Below, one piece after another: positions 1 to 11,387 of a stretch of 64,000 nt of DNA. The stretch's first letter is position 1. Each line of letters begins with the position of its first letter. Source of the DNA: Gordius sp. MW1 (lineage: Eukaryota > Nematomorpha > Gordioida > Gordea > Gordiidae); assembly GCA_964036665.1 (NCBI GenBank), contig OZ038526.1:9796001-9860000 (forward strand), written 5' to 3'. Made by a program: the position numbers and the translations under genes. Below the pieces are notes generated by a model. The model saw nothing but the letters and a program-made list of their open reading frames with translations, did no database searches and was not told the DNA's origin.

Positions 1-839
1 TAACTCTTAACGACCCATACACACTCCTAACTTTTGGTTATAATAATAAACTTACTACATATTTAATAATAAAGTAGACTTAAATCTTTACATGTCTTTG
101 TTTTGCCGAACTCAGTCTTTGCTCGTTGTAAGAGGCCATACGGTGTTGGTTATGTTGAGATGTGTTTTGTAATTAGGGCTATGCGCAGAGCAGTGGTTTA
201 GCGTTCGGCAGACGTTGTTGTTGTCTATGTAGAGGTGTAGTAGGGCATCATGGTTTTCGTCGTAGAAACAATCAGGTAGGTAGGCAGCTTGTGTCCCTCA
301 CAGCAGTCGACACGCATTGCTCGAGGTTAGTTGAGAGGTTGAAGTTGGTTGTTGCAGCTCGATCTTGTCTTTACAATATTTGTATTGGATGCCGGATTGA
401 CGAAGTAGTGCCCAATAACTGAGTTGCATTTAGAGCCTTAGAATTAATTATCTCTTAAGGATCTTCATGATTTTGTTATCCTTAACAATACAATCACAGC
501 GACAAGCTGTTACAGAAAAGCATAATCCTTAAAAGAATCCACCTTTATTGCTTATAAATATCCCCCATCGTGCTATCGTGTTCTGCTACAATTGGAATGT
601 ATAGTTTTATAAAAAATTTAAAACGTCGTCTAAGATTTAGAAACAATTTTTGACAATAATAAAAATAGAAATCCTTGTTATCAAATACAACCGTAAACCC
701 TTTGCTAATTTAGGACCTCTTTTAGAAGATTATGATTAGATTACGCCTCTAAATTAAGATTTGATATTCGCTTTTGCTCACCTGCCTCGATATCTCTAGT
801 CTCTTTTATCTCATCCTATAAATACGTACAAGATATTAT
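1..839. other. No gene recognised
   Basis: AT-rich sequence with only short open frames. I see no conserved coding segment, RNA gene or clear repeat terminus here. It may be decayed upstream sequence of the LINE fragment that becomes recognisable near 840. Confidence 0.4.
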
Positions 840-1640
840 TTTTTAATTTTCCCCAATAAGAGAGTATCCGGTTTTACCCATAGCCTTAGCTATTTGGAAA
901 TCCGATACTAATCCGGGAACACTTTTGCCACAAACTTCACGACAAGGAGATTGGGATACCAGACTTGTGTTGCGCTCCGTTGGCTATCTAATTTCCAGCG
1001 ATGCCAGTCAGTGTTCTAGTTTGATGGCTTAGGTCACGAATGGCTGGATACCCAAGCTGTCTCTCCGGGGTGACGCTGGAAGACTTAGACAGACTAGGGG
1101 TGAAAATTTCGAAGCCATTTACTTGTCGAAATTGCATCACATTGGTAGACGAACCTGCCAGCATCTCCTACGCTGCCTAGCAAACAATTCCAAATATGTT
1201 CGCCACAATAAGGCCAGTACCATAATTCAAAGATCTCTTAGGGCAAATATCCCATCCATCCTAGAGTCATTGGACCCCTCCTTGGAGGGACCTATGCGCC
1301 CTGATGGGCCTTCTTTAATCCCATGGAGGAATGACCTTTACCTTTTATGGGCCTATTTGCGCCTTCTAACAACAGCAATGATTTTTTTGTTGTTGCCGAG
1401 GGCCGAAAAATCAATATATAGAAAGCCGTTTTAAATTCAAACATTTTTATTCTGGAGCTTTGGTAAACAGGCCTTTAATGCTAGACGTTCTCCGCCGTCT
1501 AAATATTTCATACCCTTTTTATTAAAACAACGACCTGAAACTCTTTTAGCCAAATACAATTTTAAATAGCTCGCGGATTTTTGGCCAATTTAGAAAGATC
1601 CTATCGATGATTATATATTAGAATAGTTTATTTTTAGTAT
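840..1640 (+). pseudogene. Decayed LINE C-terminal fragment, copy 1
   Basis: Translated pieces match, in the same order, the better preserved copy at 3060-4030: a QGDWDTRLVLRSVGYL-like stretch near 950, then 1123-1434 with SKYVRHNKASTIIQRSL, PSILESLDPSLEG and MRPDGPSLIPW. This resembles the C-terminal part of polyproteins found next to reverse transcriptase in many invertebrate LINE-like elements: a Cys/His knuckle, then a PD-(D/E)xK-like RPDG..PW..G...WD.T motif. Here the knuckle and the final WD.T are lost and the frame is broken several times. No reverse transcriptase core is seen beside it. The family name is uncertain. Confidence 0.55.
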
Positions 1641-2664
1641 TTGATATATTTTGTTATATATGTTTTATGTATATATCTTATATTATAATTTTCCGGATTT
1701 TAACAAATCGACTTTTATCAAAAAAAACTATATGGCAGGACACTCCTTGAAAAGCTACTAAAAGGTAAATAATTAGCATTGTAGCTTTAAATTTTTTTAA
1801 ACTAATTTACTCAAATGTATTCAGTTGCTTAAATTTTTGAAATTGACCTGGATGGGTAGTCAAAATTTATTCGTTTTATGATGATCCTCGGGGTATTGTG
1901 TACCCACCGTATAACGTTTGGTTATTCTTTATATAAGTTTTATAATGACTTTGCTAAGCCGATTCAGTAAAATTAGAGATTAGGGAGGGTGTTAATATCT
2001 TTTTGGCCATTTTTTTTTTAAATCTAAAAAAGATTTCGATCCGAATAACATAAATTCATAAATTTTATTAAAGCTCGATTTGAACTTAGTATTGCTCACC
2101 TCTTCCTCTCAAAATTTTAATATGCCCGCCTAGAGACCTGCGCGTGTGACCCGAAACCCCATTCGAGTCAGGTTTGGGTCGAAAATTTTAAAATGCGTCG
2201 GGTCGGGTCGGATGGATTCAAAGAGTCGGGTTAAAGGTTAGAAGTCTTGCGTTGCAAAAGACATGAGACATATCTTTTAAATTAATGCTATTATGTATAA
2301 TGTTTTTAATTAATATCGAAATGTCTAATTAATTAAGATCGTTCATTCATTTAATTAGATTCCTTTTGTTTATTTAAACCTGAATGTTTTAATTTGGACG
2401 CAAATTTAAATTTGAGTCGTGAAAGGTAAAATATCTTTAAAAAAGAATATTTTTAAATTGTATCAGAATAGTGTGAAGTGGTAGTTCATTATTAATTCAA
2501 ACTACATAAATATATATCATAAACCAACATTTGCAAATCTATGAATTTTAAATAAATATGATCTATTTTGGTGCTAATAAAAATAATATTTGTGTTTTTA
2601 AAATGATTATAATTATGAAAAAAAAATAACTACAACACTTAATATTTTATGATTGTATTCAAAT

Positions 2665-2827
2665 TAGAGATTTGCAACGGGTCCGCGGGGGTATTTTTTA
2701 CCCACGTCAGGCCCGTCCGTATCCGTTTCGAAACTTCTAAGCCCGCCCGAGCCCGCCCATAATTTTTTAAGCATTTAAGGCCCGTCCGTACCCGCCCGCG
2801 GACCGAGCCTGCCCGTGCAGATCTCTA
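2665..2827. repeat. GC-rich palindromic hAT-terminus segment
   Basis: Begins TAGAGATTTGCAACGGG and ends CCCGTGCAGATCTCTA, so its ends are inverted copies; between them lie GGCCCGTCCGTACCCG-type tracts. The terminus matches the element starting at 63569 (TAGAGATCTGCACGGG) and a lone end near 7594. The flanking octamers (ATTCAAAT and TTACATTT) do not match, so it may be a solo or internally deleted copy. Confidence 0.5.
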
Positions 2828-3059
2828 TTACATTTAAGGTCACTTAGTTAAATTTTTCGCGATCTAATAAAACAACATTTATTATTATAATTTATTCAAA
2901 TATACAATGAATCGATTTCAATAAAAATCACAAATGTTAATAATAATTAAAACCTAATTTTTGAAAATGTGAAATATATGAACGAAGAAAAAATTCAGAA
3001 AGAAATTTATAACAAAAATTTTTAGGCATTGCAACTAAAACTGAGTTACACTTACTTAT

Positions 3060-4030
3060 ATTGAAATATCAAGAAGCCTGGAGGATTAGGAATAAGGTCC
3101 CCTTTGACCATTAGCCTAGTAGCCTTCCTCTCGTCTTTTAATCTAGTTAAAGATCTCGTTTTTAAATTGACCACCCATACGGAAGATTTTTTAACGCAAA
3201 CGGCTTTAACATCATGGCTTGAAAATGTAATGCCAGGAGCCATTATTCCAGATTCAGTCAAACAACGAGATTGGGATGCCCGTATAGTGTCACGCTCCGT
3301 CGCTTACCTACTTTCGAGTTGTGACGGCGTACAGCATTTCAATCTCAGGTCACTAACGACTGACTCTGGTCACGAATGGCTGGAATGCATTCCAAGCAAG
3401 TTCTCCGGGCTCTTACTCTCAAACCCCGAAATTACTTACGCGATCGCCTTGAGACTGGGGATCCCAATTTGCAAGCCATTGACTTGAATTGTAAGAAACA
3501 AATTGATGTTTGGGCCCACCACCACTTACATTGTAAACTTAACAAATTCCGTTTCATTTGCCATCAAAAGATAAACCTTTTTATTCAAACCGCTTTACTA
3601 AAAGCCGGCTTCCCTTCTATTCTCGAACCATCTGAACCCACTCTTGAGGGTAGAATGCGCCCCGATGGAACATCCACAATTCCATGGGAGGATGGTAAGT
3701 TCCTATCTTGGGACTTTACCTGCATCGACGTATTTGCACCCTCTAACAATAACGCTGACTTTTAGCTCTTGCGGAAGCACGCAAAACTCATAAATACCGT
3801 GCTATAATTCCTTCTAAAATTTTTATCCCTATCGTGGCTTCTTGTTCTGCCACTTTTGGCAAACAGGCATTAGCCTTCTTTAAATTGATGGGAAAGAGAT
3901 CCCCCGAAGGAAAATACTCAGCAAGTTTTCTTTTACGCCAAAAAATAGGAATTTTAATAGCCAAATACAATTATAAGGCATTTTCCGACACCTGGCCTCT
4001 GGCCCTCGATGAAGATGACGAGTAGTCACT
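3060..4030 (+). pseudogene. LINE C-terminal fragment, copy 2 (Cys/His knuckle plus RPDG domain)
   Basis: Two overlapping frames continue one another. The first (3104-3487) has HEWLECIPSKFSGLLLSN and AIALRLGIPICKPLT. The second (from about 3484) has NCKKQIDVWAHHHLHCK, a Cys/His knuckle, then PSILEPSEPTLEGRMRPDG and a WDFTCIDVFAPS stretch that ends at a stop at 3765. This is the layout of C-terminal segments of LINE-like polyproteins common in marine invertebrate genomes (ALRLG.PIC, C.C...H.L.C, RPDG..PW, WD.T..D). A one-base frame change lies at about 3483-3490. Further homologous coding follows in other frames to about 4025. The reverse transcriptase is absent. Copy 1 lies at 840-1640. Confidence 0.6.
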
Positions 4031-4443
4031 CTTTTTATTTATTTATTGATCGTGTTTTATATTTTTCATTTTATATTTTTCATATATAAATTTTACCTAA
4101 TAAAAAATTTTTTTTAAAAAAAAAGAAGCAACTATCTTATATTTTGTAAAGGAAAAATAAATTTCAAACAAATAAAAAAGAATTCAATAGATTGATATTA
4201 CGATTTATACAAATCTCTTAGACAAAAAAGCAAATTATTTATTAAGCGCGTTGTGAGAAGTTTATAATCAACTAGTAGAATTATAAGATCGCTTATAAAA
4301 TCATAGGCCCGTGCGAGCCCGTTTTTATAATTTCCGGCCCCTTGGAGCCCCTTTTTAAATTCTTTAAGTCCCAGCCCGTTTAGAAAAATTTCAGGACCGT
4401 CCCGTTTTGAAAACCTCTAGGCCCGTTCTTAGTTTTTATACAC

Positions 4444-5121
4444 CAGTGGCGTACGCAAGGGGGTGGTTTTGGGGTTTAAACCCCCCCCCCCCCGGATTTC
4501 GGAAAAAATATTTTTTATTTTCTAATATCGCATTATATAATAAATATTATGAAATGAGTGTTATTTAATTAACTATGAGCACTTATATTTAACAACCATT
4601 AAGTATTTTTACGAGTTAATATATTTTTCCAGAATTTTTCTTGTGGTTATAAAACGTATGCATTTCAAGGCACAATATTTAAATTTGTGTCAAAAAAGTT
4701 AATCATGTAGAACAAGAACCTGCTGCTGGTAAAATTTTTAAATTTAGATTTAGTTCATGTGGAACAAGAACCTGCTGTTTAAAATCTAAATTTGGCTGGA
4801 CAAACTCACATGGATGCTACATTATGTATATCCATAGGCGTAGCCAGGTTTTGGATTAGGGGGGGGGGGCGAAACGTTTAAAAGTTCAATTAAGAGGGGG
4901 GGGGGCGCAAAACATAATTTTTTTTTAATTTTTAAGGGTATTGCATCGAACATTTTTTTTGTCATTTAGGAGGGGGGGGGGCGGCCCTTCCTGGCTACGC
5001 CCATGTATAGATCTTTAATCAAATTGTAAAAAAAAATTTCTTATATATTTTTTTTATATTCGAAGAAAAAATTCGAAACCCCCCCCCCCCCCCCCAAATT
5101 AAAATCCTGCGTACGCCCCTG
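4444..5121. mobile_element. hAT-like MITE with perfect 8-bp target duplication
   Basis: The terminal inverted repeats read CAGTGGCGTACGCAAGGGGG on the left and, inverted on the right, CAGGGGCGTACGCAGGAT. The flanking octamer TTATACAC is identical on both sides (4436-4443 and 5122-5129), as expected for hAT transposition. Poly-C and poly-G runs lie just inside each end. There is no coding capacity. A second MITE (4833-5005) sits inside it. The host sequence on both sides is the GGCCCGTCC-rich repeat, so insertion was into an older element. Confidence 0.85.
4833..5005. mobile_element. CATGGGCGTAGCCAG-type MITE nested in the 4444-5121 element
   Basis: The ends read CATAGGCGTAGCCAGG and CCTGGCTACGCCCATG, inverted copies. 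The interior is G-rich with repeated GGGGGGGG runs. The flanks share TGTATA on the left and TATAGATC on the right, so the target duplication is not clear. Same family as the copies at 14909, 31551, 39344, 51789 and 59545. Confidence 0.75.
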
Positions 5122-5718
5122 TTATACACACTTCAGGCCCGTCCGTACCCGTTTTAAAAACTTATACGCCCATCGGAGACCGTCCCTAATTTTCTTTACC
5201 CACTTCAGGCCCTTCCAGTGCAGACTTTAAATTTTTAATTTAAACTGCTCAAATATATATTGCGACTCAATATTGTAGATAATATCATATTTATACATCA
5301 CATTAATAAATCATTCGTGTAATTTGGTAGTCAAAATCTGTGGTATCAATTAATTTCTTAAATCGCTCTTAAATTTGCCAATCAAATTATATAAAATTTT
5401 TCTTATACTCGCGTCGGGTGCCAAAATGGCGTTCGGGAGGGATTCGGTTAAAAAATTTACACGCATTAGGGTCGCGCCGGGTCAGGTTCGGGTTGAAAAA
5501 AAGTGACTTTGCACTTCACTATGCCCATCCCCCTGTTTGTTCCCTCCCTCTACAAATCATTGTCAAAATGCGTTCCCAAGGGGCTCACACTAAGAACCGT
5601 GTAAACTCCAGTTATTGTTTAATTCTTATATTGGCTCAAAGTGTTTAATATTGAACTACATGCCTTTATAAAAATCTATTAAAAAAATTATTTTTTAAAT
5701 CCATCAATATTAGTTTAA

Positions 5719-7461
5719 ATTGCTATGCAATTTATGGGCTCGTTTTTTGGTGTCCGTCCGTCCGTCCGTTGTATCCTCCCTATCTATTTGCATTGGGTAT
5801 ATTAGGTTATCGATTTTTTAAATTAAAGCATAAGAAAGAGGTGCCCCACCCCACCCCTCATCTCTATCTCCCTCGCTGTGTTATTTTTTAAATTAATGCA
5901 TAAGAGGTGCCCCACCCCTCATCTCTATCTCCCTCGGTGTGTTATATATAAGATTTTTTAAATTAGCTATTATATAATAAACATAAATAAAAGTTGTTTA
6001 CTTTTAATTGCTATGCAATTTAACTAGTTTTTTAGTTAGAATCCCGGAGTTTTTTTTGATTCTTATGATTGTTCTTGTTACTATCATTGATAATAAGAAT
6101 TTTTGGCCGTCCGCTGGCTGCTGACCAATGAAAAAAATGATTATTGGCCAAAATGTGAATCGAAATTATTTTTTTCGTTTTTTTTTGACTATTATGATTG
6201 TTCCTGTTTCTACCATTGCTATTATGACTTTTTGGCCGACCGCTGGCTGCTGACCAATGTTATATAATAATAAATAAAAGTTGTTTACTTTTAATTGCTA
6301 TGCAATTTAACAAGTTTTTAGGTTAGAATCCCGGAGTTTTTTTGACTCTTATGATGGTTCTAGTTACTATCATTGATAATAAGACTTTTTGGCCGTCCGT
6401 TGGCTGCTGACCAATGAAAAAAATGACCATTGGCCAAAATGTGAATCCGAGTTTTTTTTTTTTTTTTTTTTTTTTGACTATTATGATTGTTCCTGTTACT
6501 ACCATTGCTATTATGACTTTTTGGCCGTCCGCTGGCTCCTGACCGATGGAAAAAATGACCAATGGCCAAAATGTGAATCGAAATTATTTTTTTCGTTTTT
6601 TTTGACTATTATGATTGTTCCTGTTCCTACCATTGCTATTATGACTTTTTGGCCGTCCGCTGGCTGCTGACGAATGGAATAAAATGACCATTGGCCAAAA
6701 TGTGATTCGAAAACTTTTTTTTCGTTTTTTTTTGACTATTATGAATTTATATCCACTTTTACCGTGTCCTGGCTGCTGACCAATGGAAAAAAAAGACCAT
6801 TGGCCAAAATGTGATTCGAAATTTTTTTTTCGTTTTTTTTACTCTTATGAATTTATATCCACTTTTACCGTGTGCTGGCTGCTGACCAATGGAAAAAAAT
6901 GACCATTGGCCAAAGTGAGCATCAAAATTTTTTTCCGTTTTTTTGTCTATCATTGACTTATAGAGTATCTGTTGGTACTGACCAATAGAGAAAAAGTGAC
7001 CATTGGCCAAATTTTTGATTTTTTTAATTAAAAATTGTTCAAATTCAACAAAAAATTTCTCCCAACAATTCTGCAAATTCTTAACATTGTGATGTTTTAT
7101 AATATAATGTTTGTTAGACCCATAATCACTAAAGGCCATAAAAACTAATGTAATACGCAACTAGATGCAAACACTAAATCTAACCATAACCCTTGCCTAT
7201 ATTACATTTTGCCTATATTAAATTTTGCCTATAAATGGAAAATCTGTATAAATAATTAATTAATCATTAGGCATTTAATACCCCCCTATAGGCATTCTCG
7301 CCCCTTCTTACCTTTCTCGCCCATAAATTGCATAGCAAATATGATATGTTTATACGGAGTATAGATGAATCGTCCCCCCTTCCCTTCCCCTCCTCCCCTT
7401 CCCCTCCTCCCCTTCCCCTTCCCTTCTCCCCCTTCCCACGAGGGCCGAAGGCCCGAGTTTT
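5719..7461. mobile_element. Minisatellite element, copy 1 (inverted ends, CCAATGG tandem core)
   Basis: Opens with AATTGCTATGCAATTTATGG followed by CTCG and a GTCC-GTCC-GTCC run, and near its other end has the inverted copy CCCATAAATTGCATAGCAAA (about 7321-7341), a pyrimidine tract (CCCCTTCCC repeats) and the hairpin GGGCCGAAGGCCC (7442-7454) followed by GAGTTTT. The core from about 6040 to 7020 is a tandem array of 100-150-bp units, each holding GACCAATGG, GACCATTGGCCAAAATGTG and a T-rich CGTTTTTTTTGACT stretch. Open frames across the array are by-products of the repeat. Other copies are at 19652-20990 and, inverted, 53957-56749. Confidence 0.8.
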
Positions 7462-8693
7462 CTAATTAATTTTTTATTATTTATTTGTGTTCACCGAACT
7501 TCATCTAAATGATTTTTAGGCTAAATATATATAAGGGAGACTATTAAATCATTTTTTAGTGAAGAGACTATTTCGATGTTGTCAATTCAAATTTCAAATT
7601 AGAGATCTGCAAGGGCTGTCGGCAATATAATATTCAATAATTATAACATTTCCAAAGAAAGTCTAAATCAAAAAACTATAAATAAACTAAATTATAGAAA
7701 ATTAAACTTCAAAGTTTGATATATTATAACATTTGTAACAAATTCTGTGTCTGTTAAATTTAAATAGACTTGGAAATTTGTATTCACCTAAAGTGGGAAT
7801 TGAGATCCTTTATTAACACTGGCTAAAGCTTAGAGCAGAGCCTTTTAACTAATTTAAGGCAAACGTTATAGTCCATTAATATTGCCATTAAAAATTATAG
7901 CCCATGGAGTTTATTGCATCATTACTATATGAAACACAAAGTGCTGTATACCTTTAATATCCAGAATATTATTTAAAGAATTAATAACTAATTGCACATA
8001 TTAGATCGTTGTAAAAATAACAATAAAAATAGCATTATCATTGGAATAAAAAATCTAAGGGTTTGCTCATATATTGTTATAACAGAAATCATTTACAAAT
8101 CAAAAAAGTAAGTATGAAAACACAGTTTAGGTCCCTTTTATATCCAAAATATTATCTTCCCTTTGTAACTAACTTTGCCACTAAATTGTTATTATTTTCT
8201 AATCCAGTATAAGTTAGTGTATTTATATTGAACAATTGCCACATTTATAGAAATTATATAAAATTAGATGCACCTGCCAACCCCAGTTTACAATATGGTA
8301 AGTAATGTTCTATAAAACAATGTATACCTCATAAAGTCTTTTTTGATTTATGAGGTATATTATGAGTTAAAGTTTAAAATCTTCTAGAATTAATGATTTA
8401 ATCAATTACGGTGTCATCAATTACTCAAATATATACTTTTAAAGATAATCGTTTGGCAGGCACAGATGTCGCTGGGGTTGAAAATCTGTAAGCACTTTAG
8501 CTTAAAATGAATAATTATTCAAATTAATTAATCACCAGTTTAATATTGCTAAATCAGGTAGAATGAGACATTGCGAAATTGCTTTAGTTATGTTTAATAC
8601 TCAACCAGACGTGATTTTAAACCGGAAAGTTTGTAATATATAAATATGCTATGGATACAAATATGTGATAAATATATATTAAATTATTCCACT

Positions 8694-9445
8694 CAGGCGT
8701 GTAGCCAGGATTTTCTCGCGGGGGGGGGGGAAGCTGGCAAATTTTTTTTTACATTTTATTTGTAATTAAAAGTAAAAATTTAATAACCTAAAAGCCTGGC
8801 TCGCTGCTGGGCCCACTCGTCTAAGGGGTCGGGCAGGCTAATGTTCTAAATTAAGATTTTTAAGTAGGCCTGGGCGGGCACCATAATGAGATTTTTTATA
8901 TAGTTTACTATTTTTTTGTCACTTTCTATTTATCACAGTTCTAGAATTGGACCAAATTTTTTTGAAAATAAGACAAAATTAATTCTTGAAATTTAAAATC
9001 GTGTTTTGGGCCCGGCTGTTCGGACAGCATTAGTGAATTGGGCAGTTAAAGGTTGGCTGGCCTTGGCAGGCAATTTAGTAATCAAACCGTGATGCGTTCT
9101 AGCAGAGAATTTAAGACAAATATGATAAATGATGAAAGTATTAATAATATATAGAATGAGGAACATTATAATAATCGCTTAGTTATCTACTTCCTGGCGC
9201 TGTCTGGTGTTTTCAATAAATATTCAAACAAGTTTTTTTTATACCAATGTTCACAATCATACTCGGAAATTTTACAATGCATTTTGTCAAAAATTAAATC
9301 AAAAAAATTAAATGTATATATTTTGTTTCTAGGTTTTTATGTGTCTTAAAGTCTTTGATATAACTAAACTATAATATTTTAACCCATTTGATTTAGTTAT
9401 TAATCAAAAAATTTTGCCAATCCCCCCCCCCTATTTACTCCACTG
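8694..9445. mobile_element. hAT-like MITE with 8-bp target duplication
   Basis: The left end reads CAGGCGTGTAGCCAGGATTT followed by a G run; the right end has a C run and an eroded CACTG. The octamer ATTCCACT lies immediately outside both ends (8686-8693 and 9446-9453). The interior shares TAAAGTCTTTGATATAACTA and ATAATATTTTAACCCATTT with the MITE at 16501-16805, which belongs to the same family. No coding capacity. Confidence 0.8.
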
Positions 9446-9664
9446 ATTCCACTCATACTTAGAGAAAATTACCCAAATTTAAATTTTTTGCAAAAATTTT
9501 TAATGAATATTATACCTGGTTTTTTTTATATTAAATATAATCCACATATTGATTTCCATTCAAGACCTTAAATGTCAATAATAAGAAATAAAATACGCAA
9601 TTAAATTTTTTAAAATTTTATGATCGATAAAATAACACAGGTCTACAAAAAAATCATCCTGCAA

Positions 9665-10460
9665 TCAAACCTATAATTCTGATAGAGAATTTTGCGCTGA
9701 CTAAAATGTTTTTAGTATTTTTGCAAAACTTCCAGTTTATTGAATAAACTAGGTTGAAGGCGCAAAAAATGCCCATTTTAATCTTTTTTGAGGTAGTATT
9801 GCCACGGCATTTATAATTTTTACTGAAAAATATTAATTATAGATTAAAATGTCATATATAGGCCCATTATTTTAGTTTTTTGTTTAACCTCAATATTTAA
9901 ATTTGCATGCGTTTGCGTAAATCCGTTCTTCTCATCAAAATTCGTTCCACGATGTCTGGTAAACGGAGTAGAGTTCATACTGCGTACGCGATGTTTACTA
10001 ACACATATCTCTCTCCCTTCACTTACTCTCCTCTCTTTCTCCTCCACTCACGCCCCCATCATGTGTGTTTGGATAGATATGGGGCGGGAGTAGAAGAGAG
10101 GGAGAAAGGGACAGATTGATGCGTTAGTAAACATCGCCTGTTTACTATGTACTATAATGTAATCCTTTTTCCAGACAAGGCGGACAAATTTTGAAAAGGG
10201 AAAGGGGTTTACGTAAACACAAATAAATTTAAATATAAGGGTGATATAAAGAATAAAATAATAGACCTATAGATGAAACTTTAATCTACAGGAATAAATT
10301 AATATTTTTTGATATAAATTTAAAATGTCGTGGCAATTGAGCCTCAAAAAAGGGTAGGCATTTTTTGCGAATTTAACCTCGGTTATCTAAAAAACTGGAA
10401 GTTTTAGAAAAGAGCTATAAACATATTATTATTCAGCGCAAAATTTTCTATCAAAATAAA
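9665..10460. mobile_element. Long imperfect inverted repeat (foldback element)
   Basis: The left arm (about 9675-10000) and right arm (about 10120-10455) are inverted copies. AGAGAATTTTGCGCTGA at 9684 answers TCAGCGCAAAATTTTCT at 10433; AAAAAATGCCCATTTT answers GGGTAGGCATTTTTTGCG; GCGATGTTTACTAAC answers GTTAGTAAACATCGC. The spacer of about 100 bp is itself near-palindromic, pyrimidine-rich and then purine-rich (CTCTCTTTCTCCTCC, then GAAGAGAGGGAGAAAG). The arms have drifted. No transposase is present. Superfamily not assigned. Confidence 0.7.
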
Positions 10461-10615
10461 TGGTATGATAGCGGGAATAAATCACAAAGTCAATTTTTGT
10501 AAAGCTGTGTAATTTAAGGCAAGATCTAGTCGTAGAAATCTCGTATCGCCTCGTCTCGGTATTTCGAGACGAGACAAGACGAGACCGAGATATCTCTCGC
10601 TTTTTCGCATCATAC

Positions 10616-11387
10616 ACATATGTCTTAATGCAGTTACTAATAATTTTCCCTTTAATTCAAAATATATTATTTGATTAAATAATTAATCAATTATATAGAC
10701 TAAAATCGATTCAATCAAATAAAATTTATGTGGCAACTACAACTACGTAAACTTTGCTATTAATGACACCATTGTATTTATGGAGTTATAGGTTATTAGT
10801 TACAATTTCTAATTTTGCGTACTAAGTTGCCAAACACGAGAAAGAAATAAAGCGGGCTGAATTAGACATCCTCGTTGTTTATTAATAATCTTTATAGTGC
10901 AGCCCTGTTAGGTTACTTTAATAATTATAATTACCATCATCACATATATAGACTTAAATATTATACGGACAGTAAGGTCTTTTAATAAACCTATTATTAA
11001 ATTAATTTGCTTTACCACTTTGAACCCTTAGGATTTATTGCAAATTCGATGATCTTTTAGCCTTTTGGCTCACAACTATTAACCTGATGATTTGACAAAT
11101 TTCTTTATGTACTAAGCTAAGTCTTGCATGATTGTTTTGGTTTGGACCAAGTTTTAAGGTGCATTTTCGTTTTTGTAAATATTAATGTTATATATTATAA
11201 TTAATATTTATTTTCTATGCAAATTACCAATTAATTAAATAGTTGCAAGCTGCACTATGGCCTATCTATGCTAGATAGTTTTGATCTATAGTTCCAAATT
11301 TTTATTTTGGCTATATATAAACGTCTATATAGATATTTTTACATTTAACCTTAAAGATTTTAATATGTTTATTTAGCTGCCTATATA
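10616..11387. other. Upstream region of the photolyase gene
   Basis: About 770 bases of AT-rich sequence without recognisable coding or repeat ends. It should contain the promoter and 5' leader of the photolyase gene, but I see no motif strong enough to place either. Confidence 0.4.

Larger units (their letters stand above)
2131..5521. mobile_element. Composite hAT-like element with nested insertions
   Basis: The left end starts TAGAGACCTGCGCGTGTGAC and is followed by the subterminal motif CGGGTCGGGTCGG. The right end carries CGGGTCAGGTTCGGGTTG and closes with TTTGCACTTCACTA. The flanks read TGCCCGCC and TGCCCATC (6 of 8 match), an aged 8-bp duplication typical of hAT elements. The interior is a mosaic: another palindromic GC-rich segment (2665-2827), a LINE fragment (3060-4030), runs of GGCCCGTCCGTACCCG near 4300-4440 and 5130-5240, and a complete hAT MITE (4444-5121). 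Whether the outer ends belong to one insertion is inferred from matching subterminal motifs and flanks. Confidence 0.5.
7594..10615. repeat. Old, diverged copy of the TCTCG-array hAT element, with later insertions
   Basis: About 7650-8060 aligns by eye with 61850-62250 in the same orientation (shared stretches such as AACAATAAAAATAGCATTAT, AATTATAGCCCAT and AAGGCAAACGTT). The end at 10520-10605 carries the same CGTCTCG/CGAGACGAGAC array and a TTTTTCGCATCA terminus as at 62500-62650. The left array is missing. A hAT MITE (8694-9445) and a foldback element (9665-10460) interrupt it, so it is an older layer than either. Confidence 0.55.

Noticed and set aside
6323-7160. Open frames of up to 133 codons in the minisatellite arrays (also at 20004-20744 and 55215-56007)
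   Set aside because: The peptides are simple translations of the tandem unit ([15 protein letters not shown] and similar) in several frames; nothing suggests selection for protein.
5719-7461. A firm Helitron assignment for the minisatellite element
   Set aside because: The hairpin and one CTAA-like end fit, but other copies end differently, both ends are inverted repeats, and no Rep/helicase is present.
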